64,000 nucleotides of DNA, from assembly GCA_964017145.1 (NCBI GenBank), contig OZ024842.1, forward strand, positions 2,852,001 through 2,916,000. The letters are read 5' to 3'. This DNA is from Agrocybe praecox (lineage: Eukaryota; Basidiomycota; Agaricomycetes; Agaricales; Agrocybaceae). Position numbers and translations under genes: made by a program. Numbering within the stretch: the stretch's first letter is position 1; every line of letters begins with the position of its first letter. Below are positions 46,528 through 58,300 of the stretch, piece after piece. The notes below the pieces were generated by a model. That model did no database searches, was not told where the DNA came from, and saw only the letters and a program-made list of their open reading frames with translations.

Positions 46528-48135
46528 GGGTGAAAAGAAGATAAAGGGAAGGGAGAACGGCGGGCGACCGCACGATTGCTATTTATGAGCGCCGCCAAAT
46601 GATGTTGTCTATTTCTGTCAATCCGGAACGACCGATAGCCGCATCCGACTCTCTGATTTGCGTATGTATTCTCAGCATCCTTTCAGTTTACTAGCCTGAA
46701 CAAGTTAGTTTTTAGTCGTCCAGAATTACACAGACCCAGCAAACCATGCAGTCCATCTAAAAGATTATCAGATAAGACGGCCGAATCTAATCTTCCCCAT
46801 GATCAATTTCAATTTCCCCACATTTTCAAGCGCTCGGCGCCGTCTGGAGACTGGGAGCTACTGGGAGCTCATGCATCATGACCTGCACGATTTACTATAT
46901 ATCGAAAGCATACAGAACGTAGCCTTGTTCCAAATCCCAATTTCGAAGGAGCATCCATGATTTACGAACGTCTTTGCGGACCCGCACAGGGGCAATAATC
47001 GAACAAGATTGTCCGGTCTCCTTTCGTCGGCGTCGCTGTTCCGCCGACGGGGGCCGTAGCATGAATTCGCTTTGTAACGAAGGAATCACTTGGGCTTTGC
47101 AGTTAAATTAAGATACGCAGACAACTGGAAATTTATGACTGTCAGTCAATTCCGTGAAATTTAGTTAAATAGCTGTAATGGAAGAAAATACACATTTGTA
47201 TAGACTGATAAACCCTTCCTATTCACATAGACTCGCCTCCATCTGTCGTCGGGACCAAAATAAGGCGAACCTTGGCGTCGCGCAACGAACGGCCGCTTGT
47301 CCGCTTGTCATGCAGCACATTGTTGGAAATGCCTGAATGCCACGCAAAAAGATTTTTCCATTCTTTGGAAAAGGTTTTTTGGGTTTTTATGGACCAAGAA
47401 TGTTCGGTAAATTTATTGAATTGCAGATGAAACGAGGGCTTATTCTGCGGTCCTGACCGAAATGCCAAACGATGAACGGCGATATAAAAATCCGTGCAAC
47501 GTCCGTAATGTCGTTTACCAGTGTGGTGAAGGCCTTTGGATACTCGCTAAACACTTTTGGCGAGGAAGGACGCCACTTCCAAAATAACGAACGTCCTTGT
47601 GGCCACTGGATGGCCATGTCCTCTCTTGAGTCTTGACTAATTAAATGCGCAGTCGAAGATCGATTCGGGGGCTAGGTCAATCAGCACCCATCGTACCCGC
47701 TCAGGTACTCATCTTTCGACGAGCAGCCGGTGGCAGACATTCGGATAGACTGAATCCGACTCTTATAATATTCACCGCGGTCCTCTAAATGAGTCAGATT
47801 GAAGAATACAGGCCAAAGACACAACATACGCGAGAATCGCAATGTTCTGCCAATACGTATCGGAGGTGGCAAATAATAAGCTGGCGACCTTGCAAGCATG
47901 TAGGGTTGGTATTGGACATAACATAAGGACAACAAAGCATCGCGATAATATAGAAGGTCTTTATTTGGTGCAGCAGTTGCTGCCAAATAGTTTTTGTGAG
48001 CACCGCCACCATTCTTCAGTCTTTCACCTCGACAACCGCCCACTTTTTCGATTTTCCTGAATCACGGCGTATACCCTGTTTTTTTTACTCTTCAAAGTCT
48101 CTTTTTGCTCTATTTCCCAAATATTCTCTTGAACA
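46528..48135. other. Divergent intergenic region, no gene seen
   Basis: About 1.6 kb between the divergent acyl-CoA ligase and RRM genes. Minus ORFs at 47223-47617 and 47681-48043 show no motif and no coding character. No TE ends, tRNA or repeat array noticed. Confidence 0.45.
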
Positions 48136-49113
48136 ATGGCCTCCTTACTCGAGCGCATGAACATTCCAACCAACTCTGTCGGTCCAGTTCGATCCAAGTC
48201 TCAGTCAGGTCGAGGAGCAGCAGCTCCATACGTGCGTGCACTTATTCTACCATCCAGCTCGGGAAATCGTATGAACCACCGCTCCGTTTCACCAGAACCG
48301 CGCCAAACGCATACCAAAGGGCGACGTTGACTCGCAATGGTCTCATGACCTTTTCGAATCGCACAACTCTCTTTCTGCGCGTCTAAATATCAGCCCCACC
48401 GCGCCCAAAGCAAACCTCAATTCCATTGCCCAGAAAGCCATCAGGGATGCGACAGCAGCGTCCTCGCGTACAGATTCAGCGCTAAGCATTAAAGGCGCTG
48501 GCTCTGCAGGGAACGTAGTTGAAGTTTCAGGACTTGTGGGTGGCACGACTGCAGAAGACGTGGCGGCCATTTTCAAACGCTGTGGACAAATTACAGAGCA
48601 AAAGTCGATGTCAAACAACCGTAACGATCCTCGGATTCGAATTACATTCAAGACAGCAGCTTCGGCGAACTCTGCCGTGCAAAAGTTTCACAATCAACCT
48701 GCTGATGGCAAAATTCTTTCAGTAAAGATTGTAGGAGCATCGGCTGCTGGGACATCACTAGGTGGTCGCCTAGGTGGAAATGATGGACTGGGACTCGTGA
48801 GAGAGGAAGGAAGTGTTGATGTCCTGATGGATGCAGGAGATGATTCGGGCTCGTGAGTCATCGTGCTGTCTATCATTCCAACTATTTGATACTTACGAAT
48901 CTGATTAGAAAAATGCGCTCTGATTCGTTGGTAAAGGCCGATCCAAGGGCTCATGTATTGATTGCGCCACCAGGCGCTGACCCAGCGGATTATCTGCCAG
49001 CAAGCACAGAAACTCGAGGAGGAGGAAGGCGCGGACATGGCCGTGGGCGAGGAGGAAGACGGCGAGGAGGCAGGCGCGGCGGTAATAACGGCGCCCGCAT
49101 GGACCTTGATTAA
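48136..49113 (+). CDS. RRM/RGG RNA-binding protein (Yra1/ALY-like)
   Basis: Three exons (48136-48231, 48296-48852, 48909-49113) give 285 residues. One RRM at about 107-178: VVEVSGLVGGTTAEDVAAIF (RNP2-like strand and helix 1) and RIRITFKTAASANSAV with ILSVKIVG. RNP1 is degenerate (RIRITF), as in several mRNA-export adaptors. The tail is an Arg/Gly-rich block (GRGRGGRRRGGRRGG) with RMDLD end, and the N-terminus MASLLERMNIP is short and helical. ALY/Yra1-type export factors have this layout (short N-terminal helix, RRM, RGG), but other RRM/RGG proteins also do. Confidence 0.8.
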
Positions 49114-49386
49114 ATTTTCTCCAGCTCGAAGAATTGGGTCCCGTTTGAATTCCTTGTTTGTACACTTCTTTTTCTTCCTTTTGTTTTGCTGTGGTATCGT
49201 CGATAATTTTCATTTACTTATATCAGATTATCTGCCTATCCTTCGATGCTCTTTGAACTCTCGTTATGTTACTCAGTTGTTTATTTTGTAGTTCTATGTG
49301 TCCTAGCTTCAAAAAAAAAGTTACGATACTCTCGCGATGCAGCATTTATTATTGTCCGTGGTTTCACATAAATTCTACCAGCCGAG

Positions 49387-51377
49387 TTATCGATGATCAT
49401 TGTCCCTTCTAGCTTCCCTAATCTCCTCCATCAGTACTTCTTCCAACCTGAAACACAATTTTTCGATGATCCACTCTGTCTCAGAAAGATGGCTGAAGAG
49501 TGGGCCATGATCACTTAGCCACGTCCAATGCCAATCATCTGCTGTCCTTGCCGCGGATCGTTCTGCGCTAGGAAGAGGGGATTCATACGGGGCTTCGCTC
49601 CGAGCAGGAATGCCATCAGTTTGGGTTGCTTCGTCTCGAGACTGTGACTCCAAATGTGTAGCAACAAATATTGGGGCAGCAGGAGACGTCCCTTGCGTAG
49701 GTGATTCGTTTCCCGATACCGGTTGATCATGCTCGTCTTCCTTCTCTCCAAGCATGTTCAACCACTTGGACCACTCCTCCCATGTATACTTCTTTGGCGA
49801 TTTTTCTCCCAAGTCCATCGCCAATATGGAGATTTCTTTAGCAATTCGAGCAGCCAAGCTACCCTCTCGTCCTTCGTCTTCCTCGAATTTCTCTGCGTCC
49901 TCTCCTAGTTGCTCAATGTCCGATTGCAGGGCAGAAGCAGCGCTTTCGTGTTCTTGGCTGCCTTCATTGTCAGCGTGAGCAGCTCGAAATTGGGTATCAC
50001 TGCCAGATGGGTTATTGGGATTGGATGCTATAGAGTTATATTGATTGTCGTTTTCTTCCATCCTCGATGCATTTTCCCGTTCTTTGGTATTAGAGTTACC
50101 TGCGATTAATGCCTCGGTCAATATCGCATAAAGTCTGCATCAAAAGACTGAAGGATTTACTCTGTGGCCCTGTCTTCGGCTTTCTTTTCCTGAAATGTTT
50201 TAGGGAAATAATTTCGTCGGTATCTTTCTCTGGGAGAATTGTCTTCCTCGACGCCCAAACGGTGACATCCTCGATCCACCGTACCACTGTATCGCCCATA
50301 TTCGATATGAGCACTGTCATAGCTGGAACAGATATCAAGCTCCACACGACAAAGAATGGTTTCCCCGCAGAGGAAGTTGGGAAAAAATCGCCATAACCAA
50401 TCGTCAAAAGAGTTGTGTAGGTGAAGTAGAAGGATTCTGGAAATGTCCAATCTTGTGATTTCTATCAGAAACATATTAGCAGAAAAAAAGGTGTGTTAAT
50501 CTGATTTTTACTCACACGTTCGCAAGACCAGAAAGCCAAGGCACCTCCGATCCACACGACCAAGATAACAAAAAAGGATGCGCTGAGTGCTGTATATCTT
50601 TCTGCCGTCTCCCCATGGCGTTCGATGTATCTCATGAGCTCAAATTCAGCCCTGTGCCAGGGGCCACGGTCCTGCAGTCGAACTTGCGCTTCGGGAACGT
50701 GCTTCTCCAACCTTTGTGGAAGACGCATCAGGTCCCGCTCCTTTTTCTTTTCTAACGACTTCTTTCTGATAGACGGTGAATTATTTTGCGTTGAAACCGT
50801 CGTAGATACTCTGCTCAAAGCTAATTGTCGGCGTCCTTCGATATTTTTCTTCCACTCTTCTCTTTCCTTTCCTAAATGTCTTCGGACAACTTTGGTTTTG
50901 GCACGTTCCAGAACCAACCCTCGTACACTGCTGACTACCAAACCAATCTGAATGATTCCAAATGCAGCGTAAGGTATAACCAGCATTTTGCCCAAGACAG
51001 TAGTTAAGGGAAAGTCAGAGCCCAACCCGATTGTCAGTAAGGTATAGTCTGCCCAATATAGCCCGTCAGAAAATCCCCAATTCTCGATATGGGAGAAGAC
51101 TCCTGCTCCAAGTGCCAGATATAGTGCGAATAAAATGGTCTGCAGCATCAACGTACGTTGAGGCCCAGTTAAGACATTGAAAGATGGTTCATATGCATGG
51201 AACACGGTCGATCCCAGTGTTGAAATGAAGAGCAGTGTCGAGACGGTAAAGTAGAGGATGCAAGAAATGAGCCCATAGAAATATGACTGAGAATAAATTG
51301 TCCCTGGTGGCGGCGGGTCAACCCGGGAATTATGTGAAAGGCCCAGGGGGATTGCTAATAGAACACAGGAAAGATAC
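49387..51377 (-). CDS. TOK1: TOK-type outward-rectifying two-pore K+ channel, 5' end severed by retrotransposon
   Basis: Exons 51377..50516, 50461..50100 and 50062..49387 encode about 630 residues. Two pore loops with selectivity filters TIGLGSD and TIGYGDF, each between hydrophobic spans, define a TOK/YKC1 channel. A cytoplasmic segment rich in Arg/Lys lies between the pore halves and an acidic disordered tail follows. Fungal TOKs have eight spans; the spans before RYLSCVLLAIPLGL are incomplete and no start codon is visible. The 5'-most exon opens right after an acceptor (TTTTCTTAG), and the chromovirus LTR begins 35 bp upstream of it. The first exon(s) should lie beyond the element, past the window edge. 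The last intron is only 37 nt. Whether a functional mRNA is still made depends on splicing across the ~12.65 kb insertion. Confidence 0.88.
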
Positions 51378-51412
51378 CTAAGAAAACATGTCAAGCTTAG
51401 TTAGAAGATGAT

Positions 51413-51835
51413 TGTGACGCTGTGTGGTTCGGAACTTCGTAGCATGGAGGTGCACGATGTGAGGAGTCGAGAGTAGAGGGTTGTGAGCGTGACGTTCGTC
51501 GGGACGTCACGGTCTGGCTGTTGTGACTCTTCAGCTAGAGACTCTGTCACCCCGAGCGGGAGAGCAGATGTCTGGGTGCTCAGCCGGCGAGGGTAGAGTA
51601 CGACTCTCTGGATCTTCAAGGATCACACAGGAGTCGGCAAGAAGTAAAGATGTATTATAACTAGTGCTACCGAACGTTATAAGTACTAGTAAACATTATT
51701 ATCTAATAATACATTAAGCGAGCACGGGCCGTGGGGATGAGATAAGATAAGAACGGCGCGTGCGAGATTCGAAAATAAAATAGTGCGACAAGAAACAAGA
51801 TACCGCGGACGCTTATATGATACTATCCCGTCACA
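51413..51835 (-). repeat. 3' LTR of the chromovirus (423 bp)
   Basis: Bounded by inverted ends TGTGACG (51413) and CGTCACA (51835), the TG...CA form of LTRs. Its first 355 bp repeat exactly at 63646-64000. It contains an ORF-like stretch that is not considered a gene. Confidence 0.95.
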
Positions 51836-54746
51836 GAGCCCCCCCGTCCGCAGAATTTTGGTACAAAGCACGTCTTCTTCGCTTAGTTCGAGGGGGTCGA
51901 GAGGGGGGAGCAACGATTCCAAGACGTTGGGCAAGCGAAAGGGTCGGCTGACGCACCACTTCATTCATTGACAAGGGTGAAGATCCAAGCAATCCACTCG
52001 AGTAGCCAGTATCTGGACTCCAAGAATTAACCACTCCGGACCCTGTTGCCGCACACCATTCCTGGGTGGATACGAAGTCACAACGGATAACAGTCCCTCC
52101 TGAAGTCTGACGATTTTCGACCAGGCCACGAAACGTAGCCGCTTGGCGAGCATGGTTGAAAGACAGCCAGAAAACTTGTTGTCCCACCTCATTGGTGCGT
52201 ATCAAACGTTTGACCTTAACGCCAGGCATCATCGCGAGCACACTAGCAACCCAATCGACTACCTGCTCCCATGTGTGATATACAGGGAGATTCCAGATGA
52301 TAAGGAAGCGCGTAAAGCCTTGAACGTTGATAGTCGTAAGAACAGGGACAGTTGATTGAGCCGGTACAGGGAACAAATTCGAAAGAGATGAAGACGCGGG
52401 AACAGGGACCAGCAGAGATCCAGTCCCGGCAGCAGCGACAGCTGGATCGTAACGGACTATTATTGTGCTTGGAGGGGATTGGATAGGGGTACCGGGAGGA
52501 ACAGACGCTACGACCGGTCCAACGAGTCGCGAGAGCAAAGTAGGAGGCATAGTGACAGCAGCGGACTCCGATGAAGAGATAGTGGCAGTAGGCATGGGAG
52601 GAGACGGAGAACGACGGGGAAGTTCCCTCGAATGGGAGCGCGAGCGAGTCCTAGCAGGCGTCGCTGATCGGGAGCGTCGTCGTGATACAGGGCGCCGAGA
52701 GGAGGGAGTAACGTAGCGCGAATTGACCGATCGATAGTTTCTGTCGAATGATTGAGACCGAGAACGGGCTTTGAGGCGACGACTAGGGGAGCGCGGGGGT
52801 AGCCTAGGGGAACTTCGCCGAGGCGCAGAGATGACTCCTTGACTCGGGGAGTAGGCTCTTCGAGACCAACGAGGCGATCGAGAGCGAGAATGTCGAGAAA
52901 AAGGGGAACGATCTCTCTTCGAACCCAACGAAGTCAATCCGGGAGGTCTTCTCAAGTCTGTACTGCGAAGGACCGCAGGGGCTAATTGCGTAGGCCTCCT
53001 ACCCGAATCCCGAGCACCGAAACTCCTGTTCCAACGAGGTTGACGAGGCGGGGAGATTTGTCGGCGCGACGACGATGCCACAGGTACGGCATGCCCGCCT
53101 ATGTTGCCTTGTATTGTCGAGTGCCTCTCATCTAACTGCATCGGAGACTCCTTTCGCTTTTTTCCTTCAGCTGGCTGGTAGGAAGATCTTGAGCTACTAC
53201 TGCCCAAGTCCACTTCACTCTCAGCGTCGCTGTACTCCATCCTATCGTCGTAAGTCAATTCGCGATCTCCGACTGCTTCAGGATCGAAGATCCTTCCTTC
53301 GTCCTTGATCGAGGGGCGCTCATCCAAATAAATCCAGGAAGAGGCCATTCTCGGAAGCAGATCCTGATTATTAACCCGTTCGAAGAAATCCATACGCGGA
53401 GCCGGTAGGCCAAATATCTTTGGATTCGCTTTGTATCCCGCAGGAACAGAGATCCTATCCTCCACATGCAGACGTCTGGCGTTAATGCGATCATAGTATG
53501 TTCTGTAATGGGGCTCGATTGAATAATTCTTGCCACGCCGTAACAGATAGGATTTCCCTTCCGAATCAGTCTCCTCCGTCCAATTGCTCCAGGACAGATT
53601 CTTTTGTATCATGACCACCGGCGGAGGCAATAGAGAGGTAGCAGCAGGGGGTAAATCCAGCTTGACCGGAGCGCGAGGGTCAACGTAATGGTCCTTGTCC
53701 CATCCTTGAGCGACCGGGGAAGAGCGCAGACGATCCGTTCTCATGTAGCGTTCGATCTTGGCTTCAGTGGCCACGCCCAAATCCTGCTGTAATTTGCCTA
53801 GATTGTGCCCAGACGAGAACACGAGATGGTCGACATGATCCGGCGCCATTACTTCCCGCAAGGCAGGAGTACCCTCGACGAAGCTACGACATCGTAGAAT
53901 TCGGGGCGACACTTTCGCTCTCGAGGTAAGAGAATCGTGTTCATGAATAATATAGCCCGGCACTCGATGTTTCAAATACCATAACCCCGTAGTTTCGTCC
54001 GTTCCGTTGAGCCATAATCCGATGAGTTGATCATCCGCGGCAACGACTTCGTGAGGGGGTCCGAGTGACGTTTCCCCATCGTTTACTACCGCTGCGGCAT
54101 AACGTCCCCAAGCAGACATTCGTTTGATGCCTCGCTGAAAGTGAGCGTAACAGTCCATAGCCTCTTCAAAGCCAATAGTTCCCGATAGTCCTTTCAGGTC
54201 CGCCAGAGTGGGGCTCATCGGCCTATTCCTCCAATGATCAGGCTGTATCTGCTCCATCGCAGCCCAACTATCCATCATGTTGAAGAGGTACACGACACGC
54301 TTTTCCAGAGCCTGTATGTGTGACCATTGAATACTTCCCTTCGCCGTGTTTCCCTCCGATCTCCAAACTCTGATGAGCGGAACGTGTTCGGGTCTGTTCC
54401 CGCCCGAATCGCGCAATATGAAAGGGAGCCATGGTTCGTTCGAGTCGTAATGCTGAGGAGAGATGGTGGGGTCAAACCGTCCGAGGTGTCCGTCGTATCT
54501 CCTCGAACTAAGAGGTAACCTCAATCCTAATTTGACCTCTTTGTCCCTGACACCCGGATAATATTCACTTCGCGTAGAGTTCGGGGACCATAGTTCCCAC
54601 ATGCTGGAGAAGGAATTCACTACGCGCGTAGTCATGAGACGGAAGGGAGGGAGAAAGAACAACATGGCGTCCTGGATCGAGGGTTTGAGCGCATATCCGG
54701 CGAAACTCTCTAAACGATCCACTGAAAACAATTTCATGGGACTCAT
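51831..54746 (-). CDS. Third retroelement ORF in env position, function unknown
   Basis: Long ORF between pol and the 3' LTR; open to about 54863, first ATG at 54746, giving about 971 codons. The stop TGA is supplied by the terminal TGTGA of the LTR, so the reading runs through the polypurine tract. N-terminal half globular (PWLPFILRDSGG, PLIRVWR, WSHIQALEKRVVYLFNMMDSW, GTDETTGLWYLKHRVPGYII), middle strongly Arg/Ser-rich (SRSPRWSRRAYSPS, RSRSHSRELPRRSPSP), C-terminal third globular again (FLIIWNLPVYHTWEQVVDWV, ending RTKRRRRALYQ). No signal peptide, membrane span or furin site, so it is not an envelope protein. The C-terminal piece could be an RNA-binding fold (IIWNLP then a strand-helix pattern). 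A nuclear or RNP-associated accessory role is inference. Confidence 0.78.
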   Translation of the reverse strand: MSPMKLFSVDRLESFAGYALKPSIQDAMLFFLPPFRLMTTRVVNSFSSMWELWSPNSTRSEYYPGVRDKEVKLGLRLPLSSRRYDGHLGRFDPTISPQHYDSNEPWLPFILRDSGGNRPEHVPLIRVWRSEGNTAKGSIQWSHIQALEKRVVYLFNMMDSWAAMEQIQPDHWRNRPMSPTLADLKGLSGTIGFEEAMDCYAHFQRGIKRMSAWGRYAAAVVNDGETSLGPPHEVVAADDQLIGLWLNGTDETTGLWYLKHRVPGYIIHEHDSLTSRAKVSPRILRCRSFVEGTPALREVMAPDHVDHLVFSSGHNLGKLQQDLGVATEAKIERYMRTDRLRSSPVAQGWDKDHYVDPRAPVKLDLPPAATSLLPPPVVMIQKNLSWSNWTEETDSEGKSYLLRRGKNYSIEPHYRTYYDRINARRLHVEDRISVPAGYKANPKIFGLPAPRMDFFERVNNQDLLPRMASSWIYLDERPSIKDEGRIFDPEAVGDRELTYDDRMEYSDAESEVDLGSSSSRSSYQPAEGKKRKESPMQLDERHSTIQGNIGGHAVPVASSSRRQISPPRQPRWNRSFGARDSGRRPTQLAPAVLRSTDLRRPPGLTSLGSKRDRSPFSRHSRSRSPRWSRRAYSPSQGVISAPRRSSPRLPPRSPSRRLKARSRSQSFDRNYRSVNSRYVTPSSRRPVSRRRSRSATPARTRSRSHSRELPRRSPSPPMPTATISSSESAAVTMPPTLLSRLVGPVVASVPPGTPIQSPPSTIIVRYDPAVAAAGTGSLLVPVPASSSLSNLFPVPAQSTVPVLTTINVQGFTRFLIIWNLPVYHTWEQVVDWVASVLAMMPGVKVKRLIRTNEVGQQVFWLSFNHARQAATFRGLVENRQTSGGTVIRCDFVSTQEWCAATGSGVVNSWSPDTGYSSGLLGSSPLSMNEVVRQPTLSLAQRLGIVAPPSRPPRTKRRRRALYQNSADGGAL
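51836..51846 (-). other. Polypurine tract of the chromovirus
   Basis: On the element strand CGGGGGGGCTC directly precedes the 3' LTR. A G-run at this spot is the expected plus-strand priming site. It is also the last coding part of the third ORF. Confidence 0.7.
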
Positions 54747-54881
54747 CCTGGAAATTGCAGTAGGATAGTGTTCTTCCTCTAGTTTCGCGTCCCCGGGCTT
54801 TAGCTGATGCGGCTCACGGCAAGACCTCGATATTGAATGCTGGATCACGGTAGACGACTCCACCGACTGATTCTCGAGAGT

Positions 54882-55108
54882 GATTCGCGCAGGCGCAGCT
54901 CAAGGCGCAACCGTGTTTGAATCAGCGAGATGAGCAGGGAGGTTCGGAGTAGACGACAATTTTCTCAAGGATGATTCGCGCAGGCGCAGCTCGAGGCGCA
55001 ACCAAGTCTGAATCACCAAGAGGGGAAAGAAGGAATCGGAATAGGCGGGTATCTCTCGAGGATGATTCGCGCAGGCGCAGCTCGAAGCGCAACCAAGTCT
55101 GAATCACC
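54882..55108 (-). repeat. Three-copy 91-bp tandem repeat upstream of the third ORF
   Basis: Copies start at 54882, 54973 and 55064. Each opens with GATTCGCGCAGGCGCAGCTC and continues AGGCGCAACC...GAATCA, followed by more diverged spacer. The array fills most of the non-coding gap between pol and the third ORF. GGCGCAACC also recurs in the 5' leader. Confidence 0.85.
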
Positions 55109-55365
55109 AAGATAAAAATGAATGGCAGAAGATGGTATGTATCTAAAAGAAAAGGATCGGTTTCGAACATCCGATCCCGTGGAAATGATTAAGTAATACG
55201 TAGTCGACTATCTACTTAACTAATATACTTGAAAGTTAATTTTAGAAAAGGTAGCAAAAATAGAAAGGTAAGGTTCATTAATAGTGTTTGCGGATAAGAC
55301 GAAAATTGGGAATGATATCTCGTTGTTGAGGGCTGAAGATTTGCAGAGTGGTGTAGGATCCTTAT

Positions 55366-58300
55366 TTAATTGAGGTTATGGAGAGATAGATATTCTCGTC
55401 GTAGTTCTGGGGAGTTTCGTAAGTCGTATTCGGATACCCAGGAATCGTCAGCGGGGCCATATCCAGTCCATCGAACTCGATACATCCTACGATTTCCCGT
55501 CTTTCTGTTAGTGAGCTTGTGGCCAAGTATAGCTTCTACTTCGTATTCCGGTGACCCTAAGAACTCTCGAGTGGATGGCAATATTTCCCTTTCTCCTAAC
55601 TCTTTGGGCGAGGGGTAGTACTTCTTCAGATGACTAACATTAAACACTGGATGCATAGGGTAAGAGTCAGGTAGCCTCAGCCGGAAAACCACAGGGTTGA
55701 TCTTCTCCAGCACTTCAAAAGGCCCGATAGTTCTTTGCACCAGCTTCTTCCCAGTCCCCTTAGCGTCTACAAGTTTGAGAGTATGGGGATTCACGAGGAC
55801 GAGGTCTCCTACACGAATATCATCAACCGGTCTACGTCCCTTGTTGTACGCTTTAGCTTGCTTTTCTTGGGCCAAAACCAAAGAGTTCCTCGCCAGGGTC
55901 CGAACTTCCTCGATGGAACGAATGAATTCTTCGGCTCTCTGACTTGGGAGGAAAGGTCGGTTGGAAGGGTCCACTTCCTTTAGTATCGAGCTAGTGGATA
56001 GTCTGGGATTATATCCCAACAGTAGAAAGTTTGGAGAATATGAGGTGGATGAATGGACCGCCGAATTATAGGAGAAAGCTAGTACGCTTAACCATTCTGC
56101 CCAGCTCTTGCGGTTTCCAGCTACGTATGCTCTAAGCATTTGTTCAATGTTAGCATTCAGGATTTCCGTTTGACCATCAGTTTGAGGGTGATGCGAAGAA
56201 GACAGAGCCATGACTCCTCCGTAACTTGATACTACTGACTTCCAGAAATCCGTTGACCACCTTTTGTCACGATCCGCGATTATTCTTTCAGGTAGACCGA
56301 ATATGTTCGCCACTCTTTCCACAAATATTTTAGCGAATCCTTCGCGATCCAGAGTATCATGCGTGGGTACAATGATGGCGAACTTGGTTAGTTTATCAAC
56401 TATAACCAGAACCGCAGTATATTTGGCTTCTCCTGAAGGTGGTAGCCCAGTGATTAGGTCCAGTGAGACAGTAGCGAATGGTCGAGCAGGAATATGAGCT
56501 GGTCGGAGAGCACCAACTCCTTTGCGGTGATCCGCTTTGATCTTTTGACACACATCGCAGGTGGAACAGAAGATAGACGCGTCTTTCATCATTGTGTTCC
56601 AGTAGAACACCTCTAAAAGTCTGGCAGAGAAGCGTTTGTAACCCGCGTGTGCACTTTCGAATGGCGAATCGTGTATCCATTTTAAGACGAAGTTGACTTG
56701 TGAACGAGGAACACAGAGCTTAGCATTCCAATCAGCGTCTAGAAAGTAGAGCAAGCCGTCTGCCCCTTTACGAAAATGCGAGGGAGTAAGAACCGTCTGA
56801 GGATTAGGTTGTTCGTCAACGTATCGTTTATGGAAAAAAGGATCAGTCTTGTATCCTTCCACAAATGATTTAATAATCGAGGGTTTCATAGAAATGAGCA
56901 AGTGGGTACGATTATCCCAATTCTCTTCTAGATTATCGACAACTGGCTTCGTTCCGACAGGATACGTCCAGTGATCTTCGTTTTCGAAAGGAAGATCCGA
57001 GCTCTGACTTTCCGAGGGACTCTCAGAATCATCCTTAATATCTTGCGTAGGGTTTGAGGTTACTGCTTCCAATTCGGCTCGCTGTCTCCTAGTCATAACC
57101 GGATAGGCAGATTTCTCTACTACTTCTTCCCACCAGCATACTGAAAACGCTGCTCTGTTGGCCGGGCTGTAAGTTCCTTTATCCTCCGCTAATTGAGCTA
57201 ATTCCCGCTTTTCTTCAGTGGGAGTAATGGTGACAAGATCGTCTCTGATCGGAGAACTATGCGGCGGCACTCGAGGCATTCGGGACAACGGGTCCACGTT
57301 AGAATGTACTCGACCCGGTCGATGCACTATTCGTAGACCAGGATATGCAGCGAATACCGCCCCCCACGCCGCTAGGCGCCGGTTAGCATTCTCATAGACG
57401 CGAGCCCACTGAAGAGCAGCATGATCGGTGACCAGGGTTATAATTTCGCCTTCAATAAAAGGTTGGAATTTAACCAAGGCTTCCTTCGCGCCAAGAGCCT
57501 CCCGTTCAGTCGCGCTGTAGTTACGTTCAGCGGGCTTAAGAGAACGACTCCAATAAGCGATGACTCGTTCGACGTGAACAGTCGTGTCATCCAGGGAATC
57601 CGCCCAATCGTCCGAGGAACGACGTTCTACTACATCCTTGATGAGGATAGGAAACAGAGAAGGGACCGGGTCTTGAGCCTCCCAAGCTTTACGCAAACGT
57701 TCATACGTTGAAGTGCCCTTCAGATCTCGAACGAGAATAGGCTGCACTTGTTGCAAACTAGCACCTAGAGCAAAATCTGATGCGTCGGTATAAAGACGAT
57801 ATGGAACCCCTTGAACAGGATGACCTAGGACTGGAGCAGAAGCCAGAGCAGCCTTTGCGCTCGCCCAGGCCGTTTCATGTTCTGCACCCCAGTGCCAACG
57901 TACTCCTTTCTTCAGTAGCGCGAATAGAGGTGAGGCAATGAAGGAGTAGAAGGGAATATACTGAGAGAAATAGACGACCATGCCTAAAAATTTCTGCAAA
58001 TCGTGAACATTGTGTGGACGAGCTAACTCCTGGATAGCCGCAACTTTCTCGGCGTGAGTAGAGAGACCCAAACGAGATACTTTTTGGCCGAGTAACAAGA
58101 TAGAAGAATAGCCTACGAAACATTTGGGAGGTGAGAGAGTGATTCCGGACGAAGCGATAGCACTAAGCACTTTATCCAAGTGGATCAAGTGTTCTTCCCA
58201 GTTCCTTGAGAATACTACGATATCATCGATATAGACCAAGGCGAAAAGCCATAAGAGGGGCGAGAGAACTCCTTGCATGATGCGTTGGAAGATGGATGGG

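Noticed and set aside
47223..48043. Minus ORFs in the acyl-CoA ligase / RRM spacer
   Set aside because: No motif or codon pattern; probably chance ORFs in a divergent promoter region.
51408..51412. Target-site duplication ATGAT
   Set aside because: The matching right flank is outside the window, so it cannot be confirmed.
51401..51619. 72-codon ORF in the LTR, also seen in the right LTR
   Set aside because: It lies entirely in LTR sequence plus flank and ends in whatever sequence adjoins the LTR, so it is not a gene.
51831..54863. Envelope protein in the retroelement
   Set aside because: Position fits env, but there is no signal peptide, no transmembrane span and no fusion peptide; composition is SR-rich instead.
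54882..55108. CRISPR-like array
   Set aside because: Only three long, degenerate units in a eukaryotic retroelement; no spacer structure and no cas genes.
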